Origin: Helicobacter saguini
GTDB taxonomy: Bacteria > Campylobacterota > Campylobacteria > Campylobacterales > Helicobacteraceae
Direction: 5' to 3'
Assembly (NCBI RefSeq): GCF_000762875.2
Contig: NZ_JRMP02000004.1
Coordinates: 62,001-126,000, forward strand
DNA: 64,000 nucleotides
Shown: piece by piece, positions 1 to 8,833 of the stretch
Layout: each line of letters opens with the position of its first letter
How positions within the stretch are numbered: position 1 is the first letter of the stretch
Program-made: the position numbers and the translations under genes
The notes under the pieces: model-generated
Database searches by the model: none
Told to the model about the DNA's origin: nothing
The model's input: only the letters and a program-made list of their open reading frames with translations

Positions 1-88
1 ACGCCACTCTCCCCTCCCTTATCGCCATCCAACAATTATTATAATGAATGAAGTAGTTATATTTTTTCATATCATTAACCACACAATT

Positions 89-1780
89 TTACAAAAAACC
101 AAGTTTTTTATCCCCACCAAATTCGCCCTTTAGCTCTTTTGCTATTTCTTCTTCAAAATCAGCCTTGCTAAAAGTAGGATTCGCCCTTGTAGCGACCTTG
201 TAGCAGGTATTTTCAATGATTAGTTTTATCTGCCCACCACTTAGCTCAAAACTCGCCAAAGTTTCCGCTAAAACCGCAGGAGATTCCACAAATTCCGCAT
301 TTTTAGGCAGGTGCAGATTCCATATTTTTACACGCGATTTAAAATCAGGCTTAAGAAACTTTATTTTATAATGAAAACGCCGCGAAAACGCGCTATCTAG
401 GCTATCCACAAGGTTAGTCGTGGCTATCAAAATCCCATCAAATTTCTCAATTTGCTCTAAAAAAATATTTTGCATTTGATGATACATACGAGACGCGCTA
501 CTTGCCACATCGCTACGCGTGCCTAGTAGCTGGTCAGCCTCATCTAGTAGCAAAATAGGCTTTTGTCCCACACGTTGCGTGATTATGCGGTATTCATCAA
601 AGATTTTCCGCACATTTTTTTCACTTTCCCCAACATACATACTTAGAATCTTGGAGCAATCAAGGCTTAAAATTTTCTGCTTCAAATCCTTCGCCAAAGC
701 GTGTGCCGCACTCGTTTTCCCCGTGCCAGAATCCCCAAAAAGCAAAATCTTAGAATCAATCCCCGCATTTTCCTTTATCCCCCACGCACGCAGCCTTTTA
801 TGCACTTTTGGGTCTAAATGCTGCAGCAAAATCTCAAATCGCTCCCTTAAATCAGCGGGCAAAATGACAGAATCTAGCCCCTTTTTAGGCGTAATTAGCT
901 CAAAAATTTCACTTCGCTCAACCTCATCTTCAAGCTTATTTTTACTCACATTTTTCTCAAAAATAAGCGAGTCAAGCACATTTTGTGGTATGCAAAACTC
1001 CTGCTCCATAAAAGAAAAATCCACATAAGAATCCGCTAACTGCACAAATCCATCCTTTAATAATCGCGATTTTTGGCTTAAAAGATTCTGTATCGTGATT
1101 TTTTCCTCCTCGCTGCTACCTAGCAAAATGATGTCTTGCAAACACAAGCCATACGCGCCTTTGTATTGCGCCTGTGCGAGTAATAGGAAAATTGATTTTT
1201 CATATTTATTGAAATTATTTTTACTAAAATATTCTAATATTTTGAATTTCTTTTTATTATTAGTTAGATTTTTAGTAATTATTTGCTCCAAATTGTCAAT
1301 ATAGGAATTACACGAGCTAGAAAGGTGCGAATTTAGCGCAATGCTAGGCGTTTTATTCCGCTGCAGCACGAGATTTATGTATTCCCACTCATCTTGCAAA
1401 TATTCAAGCGAATTTTTGTATTCTTTCTCTTTAATCGGCGAAGTTAGAATCTGCCCATCATCAAGGATTTTTAGCAAATTGTTACCTAAAGTAACAATAT
1501 TGTTTTTTAGTTCCAAAGAAGATTCTATCCTATTTATCGTGCGAAGCCAGCCTAAATCAATCAAACGTTTGATTTCTTTCAAATATGGCAAAGTCTCAAA
1601 ACCACGTGCAAAATAGCACTTTTCAAGGAACATATCAATCTCAATATCGCCCTCACTTTCCATATAAAAATACACCATATCACGCAGCAAATTCGCCTCG
1701 TGCGGACTGCAATTTAGCATAGGAAAAATCCGTGACTTCGCCACATCATAACTCTCTAAAAAATCAATTAAAAAATTCAC
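89..1780 (-). CDS. AAA+ family ATPase
   Basis: This is a 563-residue protein whose C-terminal half (about residues 300-560) is an AAA+ ATPase module. Visible motifs are Walker A GDSGTGKT near residue 349, Walker B ILLLDEAD near 409, a sensor-1 IATTN near 452 and an RR arginine-finger pair near 468. The N-terminal 300 residues are charged, mostly helical in composition and match no family I recognise. It therefore looks like a Bcs1/FtsH-type single-ring ATPase with a private substrate domain. No protease motif is present, so a remodelling role is inferred only. It is less loaded with DSK inserts than its neighbours. The start ATG at 1780 has no competing upstream start. The gene runs in the same direction as hemW upstream, about 100 bp apart. 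Confidence 0.8.
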   Translation of the reverse strand: MNFLIDFLESYDVAKSRIFPMLNCSPHEANLLRDMVYFYMESEGDIEIDMFLEKCYFARGFETLPYLKEIKRLIDLGWLRTINRIESSLELKNNIVTLGNNLLKILDDGQILTSPIKEKEYKNSLEYLQDEWEYINLVLQRNKTPSIALNSHLSSSCNSYIDNLEQIITKNLTNNKKKFKILEYFSKNNFNKYEKSIFLLLAQAQYKGAYGLCLQDIILLGSSEEEKITIQNLLSQKSRLLKDGFVQLADSYVDFSFMEQEFCIPQNVLDSLIFEKNVSKNKLEDEVERSEIFELITPKKGLDSVILPADLRERFEILLQHLDPKVHKRLRAWGIKENAGIDSKILLFGDSGTGKTSAAHALAKDLKQKILSLDCSKILSMYVGESEKNVRKIFDEYRIITQRVGQKPILLLDEADQLLGTRSDVASSASRMYHQMQNIFLEQIEKFDGILIATTNLVDSLDSAFSRRFHYKIKFLKPDFKSRVKIWNLHLPKNAEFVESPAVLAETLASFELSGGQIKLIIENTCYKVATRANPTFSKADFEEEIAKELKGEFGGDKKLGFL

Positions 1781-1879
1781 TTTTTATGCCTTTTGGTGCT
1801 TAGATTCTAAGATTCTACAAAAAATATGTGATGTTTTTGCAATTTTTGGTGCGTTTTTTATAAATTTTACGCAAATTTT

Positions 1880-3163
1880 TCACACAAATAATGCCAAAGA
1901 ATCGCCCAAAAAGTAGTCGTTTGCATAGATTTTTTCGCCCTTTTTAAAACATAATTTTTCTTGCAATAGAATCTGGGCTTTTTTTGTATCACAAAGTGCG
2001 TAATTTACGCCTACTTCGCTACGAAAGCCTAAGAAAAGACTTTCAAAATTTATATCTTTTGTGCTTAAAAATTCTTTGTGTTTTAAAAGCGGATTTTTGA
2101 TATAAGATTCTATATTTTTTAGCCCTGTGTAGCGTGTAGAATGGACTTGTTTTTTATTTTTTATAGAATCTAAATTAATAGAATCTAAGGTTATAGAATC
2201 TAATTTTTTAGAATCTAGGTTTTTAGAATCTTTAGAATCTAAGCTCTCAAATATGCCTTCTATCCTGCCGACCGCTGCCGCGCCTACGCCCAAATACTCA
2301 TCCCCACGCCAATAGCTTAGGTTATGCTCGCACTTTTTTAAACGCGAATAATTTGAGACTTCATACTGAATAAAGCCATTTGCATGCAAAAAATCTCGCA
2401 CAAAATAGCCAAAAGATTCTATATTTTGCTCTTTAGAATCTGCTTTAGAATCTATTTTAGAATCCTCTGTAAAATCTTTAGAATCTTGTGTAAATTTTGC
2501 CTTAGATTCTATATTTTGCAACATATTTTGCGGCACGTTTCCAAATAGCAAATCCACGCGATTAGAATCTCCAAACCGAGAATTAGAATCTAAACTCAAC
2601 GAATACGCCGAAATGTGCGCTGGAGCGAGTTTCACCGCCTTTCCTAGCTCATTTTCAAGGCGAGAAAAATTATCAAGTTTGCAGTCATAAATTAAGTCAA
2701 TGCTAAAATTTTCAATGCTCTCACGCGCGATATTTAGGGCGTTTGTAATATCTTTTGCGTTATGATTTCGCTCTAGCGCGCTAAGTTTATCACTAAAAAA
2801 ACTTTGAATGCCCATGCTTAAGCGATTTAGCCCCATATTTTGCATATCATTTAGCCATTTTTTTGTTAGCAAATTTGGGTTAGATTCTATGCTAATCTCA
2901 CAATTTATAGCAAGATGAGATTCTAAAATCTTAAAAATATTTTTATAAAACTTAGAATCTGCCATATTAGGCGTGCCACCACCGATAAATACGCTATTTA
3001 TTTTTTTTAATTTTCCCAAATTTTGCATAAAATTTAGCTGATTTTTTAAGTCAATTTCTAATGCTTTAAAATAAGATTCTATCAAATGATTTTGATTAAC
3101 TTGCGAGAAAAAGCCGCAATACCCGCACTTTGAATCGCAAAATGGAATGTGGATGTAGAGCAA
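1880..3163 (-). CDS. hemW: HemW-like radical SAM coproporphyrinogen oxidase family protein
   Basis: The N-terminus has the radical SAM cluster motif CxxxCxxC (C9, C13, C16 in IPFCDSKCGYCGFF). The GGGTPN motif near residue 62 and the SNPNLLT and GIQSF segments are typical of the HemN/HemW family. HemW proteins are haem chaperones rather than true oxidases; the short N-terminus starting directly at the IHIPFC motif favours HemW over HemN. The length of 427 residues is above the usual 350-380. The excess lies in two Asp/Ser/Lys-rich stretches, about residues 215-250 and 305-345, built from the AGATTCTA octamer. The core motifs before and after both inserts are intact, so the protein is probably functional. 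The start was chosen because the family begins a few residues before the first Cys. Confidence 0.88.
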   Translation of the reverse strand: MLYIHIPFCDSKCGYCGFFSQVNQNHLIESYFKALEIDLKNQLNFMQNLGKLKKINSVFIGGGTPNMADSKFYKNIFKILESHLAINCEISIESNPNLLTKKWLNDMQNMGLNRLSMGIQSFFSDKLSALERNHNAKDITNALNIARESIENFSIDLIYDCKLDNFSRLENELGKAVKLAPAHISAYSLSLDSNSRFGDSNRVDLLFGNVPQNMLQNIESKAKFTQDSKDFTEDSKIDSKADSKEQNIESFGYFVRDFLHANGFIQYEVSNYSRLKKCEHNLSYWRGDEYLGVGAAAVGRIEGIFESLDSKDSKNLDSKKLDSITLDSINLDSIKNKKQVHSTRYTGLKNIESYIKNPLLKHKEFLSTKDINFESLFLGFRSEVGVNYALCDTKKAQILLQEKLCFKKGEKIYANDYFLGDSLALFV

Positions 3164-3224
3164 AATCTAGCCTTTTGTATATGAAAAATATTTGTAAAAG
3201 CGTTATTCTAACAAAGTTTTTAGA

Positions 3225-3445
3225 ATCTAAATTTAATTTTTAAATATTTTTTGCTATCCCTACCTTACCACCTTTAAGATTACTAGATTCTATTTTTGCT
3301 TCGAAAATTTCCTAAATTTTATGGATGGATAGAATCTTATTTTAAATATTTTCTTTTATCTATTCCCACCCTAAGATTCTATAAACATAGCATAATATGT
3401 GAAATCTTGCTTTATAGAATCTTGTGCATTTTGCATTTTTATATC
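3225..3445. repeat. Degenerate copy of the composite intergenic repeat
   Basis: The spacer between hemW and the nuclease remnant (about 3164-3625) holds no gene that I can support. It contains the recognisable pieces of a repeat seen elsewhere in the window: TTTTTAAATATTTTTT, a C-rich block ending in ACCACCTTTAAG, TTTTGCTTCGAAAATTTCC, a second AAATATTTTCTTTTATCTATTC block with CCCACC, and several TAGAATCT octamers. The copy is more diverged than those at 10.5, 15.0, 28.3 and 60.1 kb. Confidence 0.5.
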
Positions 3446-3625
3446 CTTAAAATAAAATAGATTCCATAATCTTAGTTAAAAAGCTAAATGAATTTTAGGG
3501 GGTAAAAATTATAAAAATATTGTTAAAAATATGCTAGAATATTCGAATATAAAGTGAGTTTAATGCCGCATCTTATTACGCAAAAAACTTTATATGTCGT
3601 TACTAGGGGTTAAAGTGCGGTTTAA

Positions 3626-4070
3626 TCATAACTTAGTAACTTTTTCTAATTCGATACTATACAATTTGTTACCTTTATTCATTCCATATAATGTTTCTTT
3701 CAATGTAATTAAGGCTTGAAATTCATCATTGTTTATCTTAAAATTAATACTATAACGTGGTATTTGCACTTTAGAATCTTTGTATTTCTTTAAGTTTTGC
3801 ATTTTTGTATAGATTTAGAATCTGCTCTGCGGCGGCAAAATGCTCACTTTCATTGCAGCCATTTGCTTTTGATTTTTCTACTGCGGTCTCACTACTAAGT
3901 TTGCCTATATTTCCATAAGGTAGCATAGCCACTCGCCCATCATAGATATTTGCAATAGGCTTATTGACAAAAGGTCTCAATGTAGTTTTTAGATATTCTC
4001 GCCACTCGTATGGTTGTCTGTCGATGTTTTTTGTTGTTATTTCTATTTTATTTATAGAATCTTTATTCAC
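3626..4070 (-). pseudogene. Frameshifted BECR-fold-like nuclease gene, copy 1
   Basis: Residues 1-97 of the first frame align closely with the intact gene at 11444-11905. Shared blocks include FVNKPIANIYDGRVAML versus FINKPIRNKHDGRVAIL and the block AAAEQILNLYKNAKLKEIQ. Reading then stops at a TAA inside the octamer AAGATTCTAAAG near 3771. Shifting by one nucleotide there restores homology through KVQIPRY, ITLKETLYG and GNKLYSIEL to a TGA at 3626. The gene is therefore broken by a single-base frameshift at an octamer. The best start is a GTG at 4070, which overlaps the end of the TonB receptor remnant; the intact copy uses ATG at the same place. The conserved C-terminal RY...ITLKETLYG...YSIEL pattern resembles Barnase/EndoU/ColicinE5-RelE (PBECR-type) endoribonucleases, but that assignment is by eye. 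Confidence 0.65.
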
Positions 4071-5583
4071 GTTTTCATCCTTAAAGTTATAATATGACTT
4101 TGCGAACTACCTTCATTTGTATATGTATAATACGTGCTAGCATAGTTAGAATCTAAAGGCAGATTAGCCACGCTACTACTAACTCTCCTTACCTCATCTT
4201 TTCCTTGTCTATAAATATATTTTAAGGCGATATTAAAATCATAAATATTTTGTGATAAACCTATCATATATTCATTTACATAAGGCACTTTTAGTTGTGA
4301 AAATTTATTAAATTCTAGCCCAACACTTGCGATACAATTAGAATCTGTATCGCTAGAACACGCTCTATTAGAATCTAAAATACTATCAAAGCTAACATTT
4401 GGATTATCCCTTTTTAAACTAGATTCTAATTTTTTAAGTCCATCAGCCAAAGCATAAGCAAAGATATTTCTACCATAATATCTATTGATACCAAAGGTAA
4501 GCTGTGTTGCAAAGATTCCATTTTTATAATTATTATATGGAGCTTCATAGCTTAGTGCTACTTATTTGCCAGCTTTTTCTATCTATGTAGCCGAATAATA
4601 TGCTTTAAAAAATGCGTTATAAATTTGTCTTTTTTGCGTTTGCATATCTGCATAATCTTGCGGGTCGGCTGGAGTTTGGAATAAATTGTTAGAATTTCTA
4701 GCTCCTCGTCTTAAAGGGATAAAGCTTTGCGTGGTATTAAATGCGGCTAATATGCCAAAGTTATCATTTATTTTAGATTCTATACTTGATTTTACTAAAT
4801 GCTTTATAAATTGTGGTTGATTAGAGCTAGAAGTAGAGATTAGAAAATCTTGCAAGTTAGAATCTAAAAGATAGTAATTTGTCATAGAAATAGCTTTTGG
4901 CGTGGCATTTCCTTGCGTTATTTGATAGCTAATTTTAGCACCAAATTTTTTAGTAGGTCTTCTTGTAGTTGCCTCTATCACGCCACCATTAAAGCCACCA
5001 AAAGATGCAGAAATGTTAGAATCTTGCAGTGTTATAGAATCTAAAAGGCTAGTATCAATGGCTAAACCTTGACTTGCTGTGCCTGTATTAAGGCGATTGC
5101 CACCAGCTAGATTATTATATCCAGCACCCAAGTCATTATTTATATTCATACCATCTAGCATAAAAAGATTTTGATAATGCAGACCACCACTAATGGAGAT
5201 ATTAGCCGGGCTTATCTCGCCTGGGGTATTGCTACTTAGTTGAGAATTATCAAACTGAACGTTTGGTAGAATGCGTAAAAGTGAGCCTATATCGCCATTT
5301 CCGCTTGGATTAGATTCTATAATCTGTCTATTTATAACTGCAGGGCTACTTTGAAATTTATTTAAATCATTGTCACTGAAGGCTGTAATTGCATTTAGTT
5401 TGTAGGTTTTATTTGTGTTGTTAGAATCTATTTGTGTGTTTTGCGTGGCGTTAGAATCTTTTTCTTCAATAGTGGCTTTAGAATCTTGCAAGGCTTTAGA
5501 TTCTATACTTTCTTTAGAATCTAAAACATTAAAACTAAAAAATATCGTTATATATATATATATATATATCTAAAAGCTATCAT
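4067..5583 (-). pseudogene. Decayed TonB-dependent outer-membrane receptor with (TA)n at its start
   Basis: The piece at 4583-5491 carries a TonB-box-like segment (KTYKLNAITAF), a plug domain (VINRQIIESN, ISGGLHYQNLFMLDGMN, GGFNGGVIEATTRRP) and the first barrel strands, then stops. Barrel sequence resumes in another frame from about 4550 (YEAPYNNYKNGIFATQL) to 4067 (SSQSHIITLRM). Together the pieces give about 460 residues against the usual 700-800, so most of the barrel is deleted as well as frameshifted. A good signal peptide (MIAFRYIYIY..TIFFSFNVL) starts at an ATG at 5583 but is out of frame because of the TA tract at 5549-5569. The end overlaps the nuclease remnant, which suggests recombination at this junction. 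Confidence 0.75.
5549..5569. repeat. (TA)10 dinucleotide tract in the signal-peptide region of a TonB receptor remnant
   Basis: Ten TA units follow the sequence ATGATAGCTTTTAGA on the minus strand. With ten units the frame from the ATG at 5583 meets TAA right after the tract. With nine units (or 6, or 12) it runs on through TIFFSFNVLDSKESIESK into the plug domain. The tract thus has the position and arithmetic of a phase-variation switch, currently OFF, although the downstream gene is decayed anyway. Confidence 0.7.
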
Positions 5584-5695
5584 ATCCTATCCTTTAATTT
5601 TAAAAATAAAAAGCAGTGAAATAATATCATAAATTTTAAGAATAAATACTATATTTTCTTACTATATTTTTTAAAAAGATAGAATATAGATTCCA

Positions 5696-5840
5696 TTATT
5701 TCCCAAAGTTATCATAATTTAATATATTTATACCAAAAGTTATATAATTTATAATAATAAAACTTCCTAAAAATACTGCTAATTTTCTTAAAATAAGTGC
5801 GATATAAGGCATAAACAAAGAAGTAAATATAAAAGTTAGG
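5696..5840 (-). pseudogene. Remnant duplicate of the C-terminus of the 10623-11156 membrane protein
   Basis: The minus strand encodes MPYIALILRKLAVFLG followed by SFIIINYITFGINILN and a TAA at 5696. This matches the last 45 residues of the intact gene at 10623-11156 (VPYVALIAGKVSIFAFLG, SFIIINSITFGINILN). DNA identity is obvious over about 130 bp. No upstream part is present. Together with the nuclease pair it shows that this stretch and 10.6-11.9 kb share a duplicated segment, later rearranged. Confidence 0.75.
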
Positions 5841-5844
5841 ATTT

Positions 5845-6369
5845 TTAGAATCTAAACAACATCTTTTGTAAAAAATTTGGCTTTTTGGGGCTAGTATTTG
5901 CATAAGATTCTATAAGTTTTATCATATTTTTCTTGCGAAAAAATAGCGCGGAATTAATCGCAGATAGCCGCCCTAAGTAAATATCCGCACCATTTTCAAG
6001 TAGCAATTTAGCGATATTTTCATAGCCTTTAAAACACACGCCAGATAAAGGCGAGAGATTTTTATCATTTAGCAAATTCACATCCGCGCCATATTTTAGC
6101 AGTAGCTCGCATGCCTCAAAATTGCCATTATACGCGGCTATCATCAAAAGCGTATTGCCCTTTTCGTTACGCAAATTCACATTTAATTTAGAATCTAAAA
6201 GCGTCTTTAAATCCTTTGTATTATTTTCTCTCGCACAAGTAAAAGCATAAACGCAAAGCTCCTGCAGCTTTTCTACCTCATCATTTGTAAGCTCCATTTT
6301 AGAATCTATATTGGAATCTTGTAAACCAGATTCTATAATTTTACCCTGTGTATTTGTAATATTTTGCAT
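5845..6369 (-). CDS. Ankyrin-repeat protein
   Basis: This is a 174-residue protein with about three ankyrin repeats. KGNTLLMIAAYNGNFEACELLLKYGADVN is a canonical repeat (about residues 73-101), followed by a repeat ending in KLLLENGADIYLG. The N-terminal 25 residues hold octamer-derived IES, DSN and DSK. There is no signal peptide, so it is probably cytoplasmic and acts in protein binding; the partner cannot be inferred. The C-terminal end (KKPNFLQKMLFRF) abuts the duplicated membrane-protein remnant. The ATG lies 11 nt after GGGG, a weak ribosome-binding site. Confidence 0.75.
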   Translation of the reverse strand: MQNITNTQGKIIESGLQDSNIDSKMELTNDEVEKLQELCVYAFTCARENNTKDLKTLLDSKLNVNLRNEKGNTLLMIAAYNGNFEACELLLKYGADVNLLNDKNLSPLSGVCFKGYENIAKLLLENGADIYLGRLSAINSALFFRKKNMIKLIESYANTSPKKPNFLQKMLFRF

Positions 6370-6487
6370 TTTATCCCCTTAAAACTTTTCTCATTATTAT
6401 AGCAAAATATAGAATCTAGATTCCAAATTATAAAAATCCTAAAAGATTATATAGAATCTAATCTTAGATTCTAAGATAAGGATAGGG

Positions 6488-8767
6488 ATGAAAAGGGTTT
6501 TGGTGTTGTGTGTGGCGATGTTTGTGGCGTGTGGTGATAAAGATTCTAAGGATGTGTCGCCTACGCAAAATACGCAAAGTCAAAATATAGAATCTAAACA
6601 TATAGAATCTAAAAAGCCGCGTGTGATTTATGTAAAGCCGCAAGGTGAGTATAAATATTTTCCAAAGTCGCGAAATGATTTGGTGTATTTGCTAAATAAA
6701 ACGCATAAGGTTAATGGTAAAAAGGTTTTTAGTATTCGGCTTAATGAAATTGATGTTAGCGGCGTGGTTGATATGAGTTATCTATTTGCCGACCCTAGTA
6801 AATGTGATGAAAGGGTTACTAAGGATTATAAAATAGATTCTATTGAATCTAACAAAGCAGATTCTATTGAATCTAATAATAACCTATCGCCCGCCCACCG
6901 CCCTACTATTGAGACGCCAAATATAGAATCTAACAATAACCTAAATATCGCTCACCATCCTTTTAAGGAAACAGATTCTATTGAATCTAAAATGCAAGAT
7001 TCTAGATTCCATAATACGCAAAATTCGCACTCACAGATTTTGCATAAATCTATTCCCACCCAACCACCCATTTTTAAGATTAATGCAAAACCTGCGAGTG
7101 CGAATTTTGACAATGATTTATTGAGAACTGCTTATGATTTTAATAAAGCAGATTCTATAAAGTTAGCAAATATAGAATCTAAAGACCTATCGCCCACACC
7201 TACTAATAAACAAACGCCCACCATAGATTCTAAAAACCTATCGCCAAAGATAGAATCTAATTCAAAAAAATGCTCTTACACCGCTTCGCGTCGTATAAAG
7301 AGCGAAACTAACATTCTAGATTCTATAAACAACATAGAATCTCAAATCAATTACTACAAAGAACGTATAGCAGATTCTAAAGAATGCAGGGCGGATAAAG
7401 AAAAATTTATCCAAAAAATGCAAGAAATTATTGATAAAACAGATGGACGCGGAAACTGCAAATATTGCAATTATTACAAAACCGCTAGAAGTGATTTAAA
7501 CCACAAGGCGATAAATGAACTATGCAATGAAAATTTACAAACTATAGAATCTAAAATCACCGCGTTGCAAAAGCAAATAGAAAAAATAGAAAAAACGTTA
7601 CAAAAAGAGCTATATTTACTAGCCGCTTGGGATGTTAGCAATGTGCAAGATATGAGCTTTATGTTTTTAGGGCAGGGTATAAATCACATTAGCCTTAATC
7701 AATGGGATACAAAAAGTGTGCGATATATGCGCGGCATTTTTATGTGGAGTAATCTGCGTGGGGAACGCGATGATAATAACTTGGCGACTTGGGATACAGG
7801 GCAGGTTGTAGATATGAGTAGGGCTTTTAGCTTAAGTGAGTTTAATGGTAAAATTAGCCACTTTGATACAAAAAATGTGCGTGATATGAGCGATATGTTT
7901 TATATCAATCATAGCTTTAATCAGCCTTTAAATTCGTGGAATGTTGAGCGTGTGGAAAATATGAATAGTATGTTTGCTTTCGCACATAGCTTTAATCAGC
8001 CCTTAAATTCGTGGAATGTGGCTAATGTAAAAGATATGAGCGAGATGTTTGCCTATACACATAAGTTTAATCAGCCTTTGGATAAATGGAATGTAGCTAA
8101 TGTAAAAAATATGTATTCTATGTTTAAAGATGCGCGTAAGTTTAATCAGCCGCTAAATTCGTGGAATGTGAGTAAGGTGAAAAATATGAGATATATGTTT
8201 GCTAATGCAAGTAAGTTTAATCAGCCCTTAGATAAATGGAATGTTAGCAATGTAAAAAATATGAATAGTATGTTTTATAAAGCAAGTAGTTTTAATCAAA
8301 ATATACAATCTTGGGACGTAAGTCATGTGATAGATATGGGCGAGATGTTTGCCTATGCAAGTAGCTTTAATCAGCCGCTTGGTGCGTGGAATGTGGCTAA
8401 TGTGCGTTATATGTATGATATGTTTAGCATGGCAGAAGCCTTTAATCAACCCTTAAATGCGTGGAATGTGAGTAATGTAGAATATATGGGCGGTATGTTT
8501 TCTTTTGCAACTAGCTTTAATCAGCCCTTAGATAAATGGAATGTGAGTAATGTAAAAGATATGATGTATATGTTTAGTAGGGCAAGTAGTTTTAATCAGC
8601 CCTTAGAATCTTGGAGTGTAAGTCGTGTGCAAGATATGTTTAGAATGTTTGCAAATGCAAAGTCTTTTAATCAAAACTTAGAATCTTGGGACGTATCTAA
8701 TGTAAAAAATATGGAAATGATGTTTGAAAACACCGCAATGCAAACCCTACCAAAGTGGTATAAATGA
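6488..8767 (+). CDS. BspA-type (DUF285) repeat surface lipoprotein
   Basis: The protein has 759 residues. The N-terminus MKRVLVLCVAMFVACG is a lipoprotein signal with the lipid-anchor Cys at residue 15. A short region (about 50-100) begins with the KYFPKSRNDLVYLLN segment typical of DUF285 proteins. Next comes a long octamer-rich linker (about 115-260) and a Cys-containing coiled coil (about 265-385, with CKYC). About fifteen 24-residue repeats of the form FNQPLNSWNVSNVKNMxxMF then run to the end. BspA-type leucine-rich repeats mediate surface binding and host contact in other bacteria; that role is inferred here. The repeats are near-identical 72-nt units and so are prone to recombination. 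A decayed relative lies at 55181-55867. A palindromic element is inserted in frame at 7019-7109. Confidence 0.88.
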   Translation: MKRVLVLCVAMFVACGDKDSKDVSPTQNTQSQNIESKHIESKKPRVIYVKPQGEYKYFPKSRNDLVYLLNKTHKVNGKKVFSIRLNEIDVSGVVDMSYLFADPSKCDERVTKDYKIDSIESNKADSIESNNNLSPAHRPTIETPNIESNNNLNIAHHPFKETDSIESKMQDSRFHNTQNSHSQILHKSIPTQPPIFKINAKPASANFDNDLLRTAYDFNKADSIKLANIESKDLSPTPTNKQTPTIDSKNLSPKIESNSKKCSYTASRRIKSETNILDSINNIESQINYYKERIADSKECRADKEKFIQKMQEIIDKTDGRGNCKYCNYYKTARSDLNHKAINELCNENLQTIESKITALQKQIEKIEKTLQKELYLLAAWDVSNVQDMSFMFLGQGINHISLNQWDTKSVRYMRGIFMWSNLRGERDDNNLATWDTGQVVDMSRAFSLSEFNGKISHFDTKNVRDMSDMFYINHSFNQPLNSWNVERVENMNSMFAFAHSFNQPLNSWNVANVKDMSEMFAYTHKFNQPLDKWNVANVKNMYSMFKDARKFNQPLNSWNVSKVKNMRYMFANASKFNQPLDKWNVSNVKNMNSMFYKASSFNQNIQSWDVSHVIDMGEMFAYASSFNQPLGAWNVANVRYMYDMFSMAEAFNQPLNAWNVSNVEYMGGMFSFATSFNQPLDKWNVSNVKDMMYMFSRASSFNQPLESWSVSRVQDMFRMFANAKSFNQNLESWDVSNVKNMEMMFENTAMQTLPKWYK
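7019..7109. repeat. Long-stem palindromic element inside the BspA lipoprotein gene (loop type A)
   Basis: The arms 7019-7045 and 7083-7109 are inverted copies that match at 25 of 27 positions. The 37-nt loop is C-rich (CTATTCCCACCCAACC, then CCCATTTTTAAG) and begins and ends with AATCT/AGATT, extending the stem. The element is translated in frame as part of the linker (SHSQILHKSIPTQPP). The loop closely matches that of the intergenic element at 56033-56121, whose stem has a different sequence. Confidence 0.75.
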
Positions 8768-8833
8768 TTTTGTGGCTTAAAGGGGGGATTTAGATACTAT
8801 AATTACAATTTAATTTTATTATAAGGATAAAAA

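Noticed and set aside
1-88. Gene fragment at the left edge
   Set aside because: The 88 bases contain a C-rich repeat-like block and A/T-rich sequence with stops in all frames; no product can be supported.
5712-5903. 63-residue minus-strand reading frame
   Set aside because: It overlaps the duplicated membrane-protein remnant in another frame and the end of the ankyrin gene; no ribosome-binding site or family support.
8228-8449. His/Ile-rich frame opposite the BspA repeats
   Set aside because: It is the antisense shadow of near-identical 72-nt coding repeats.
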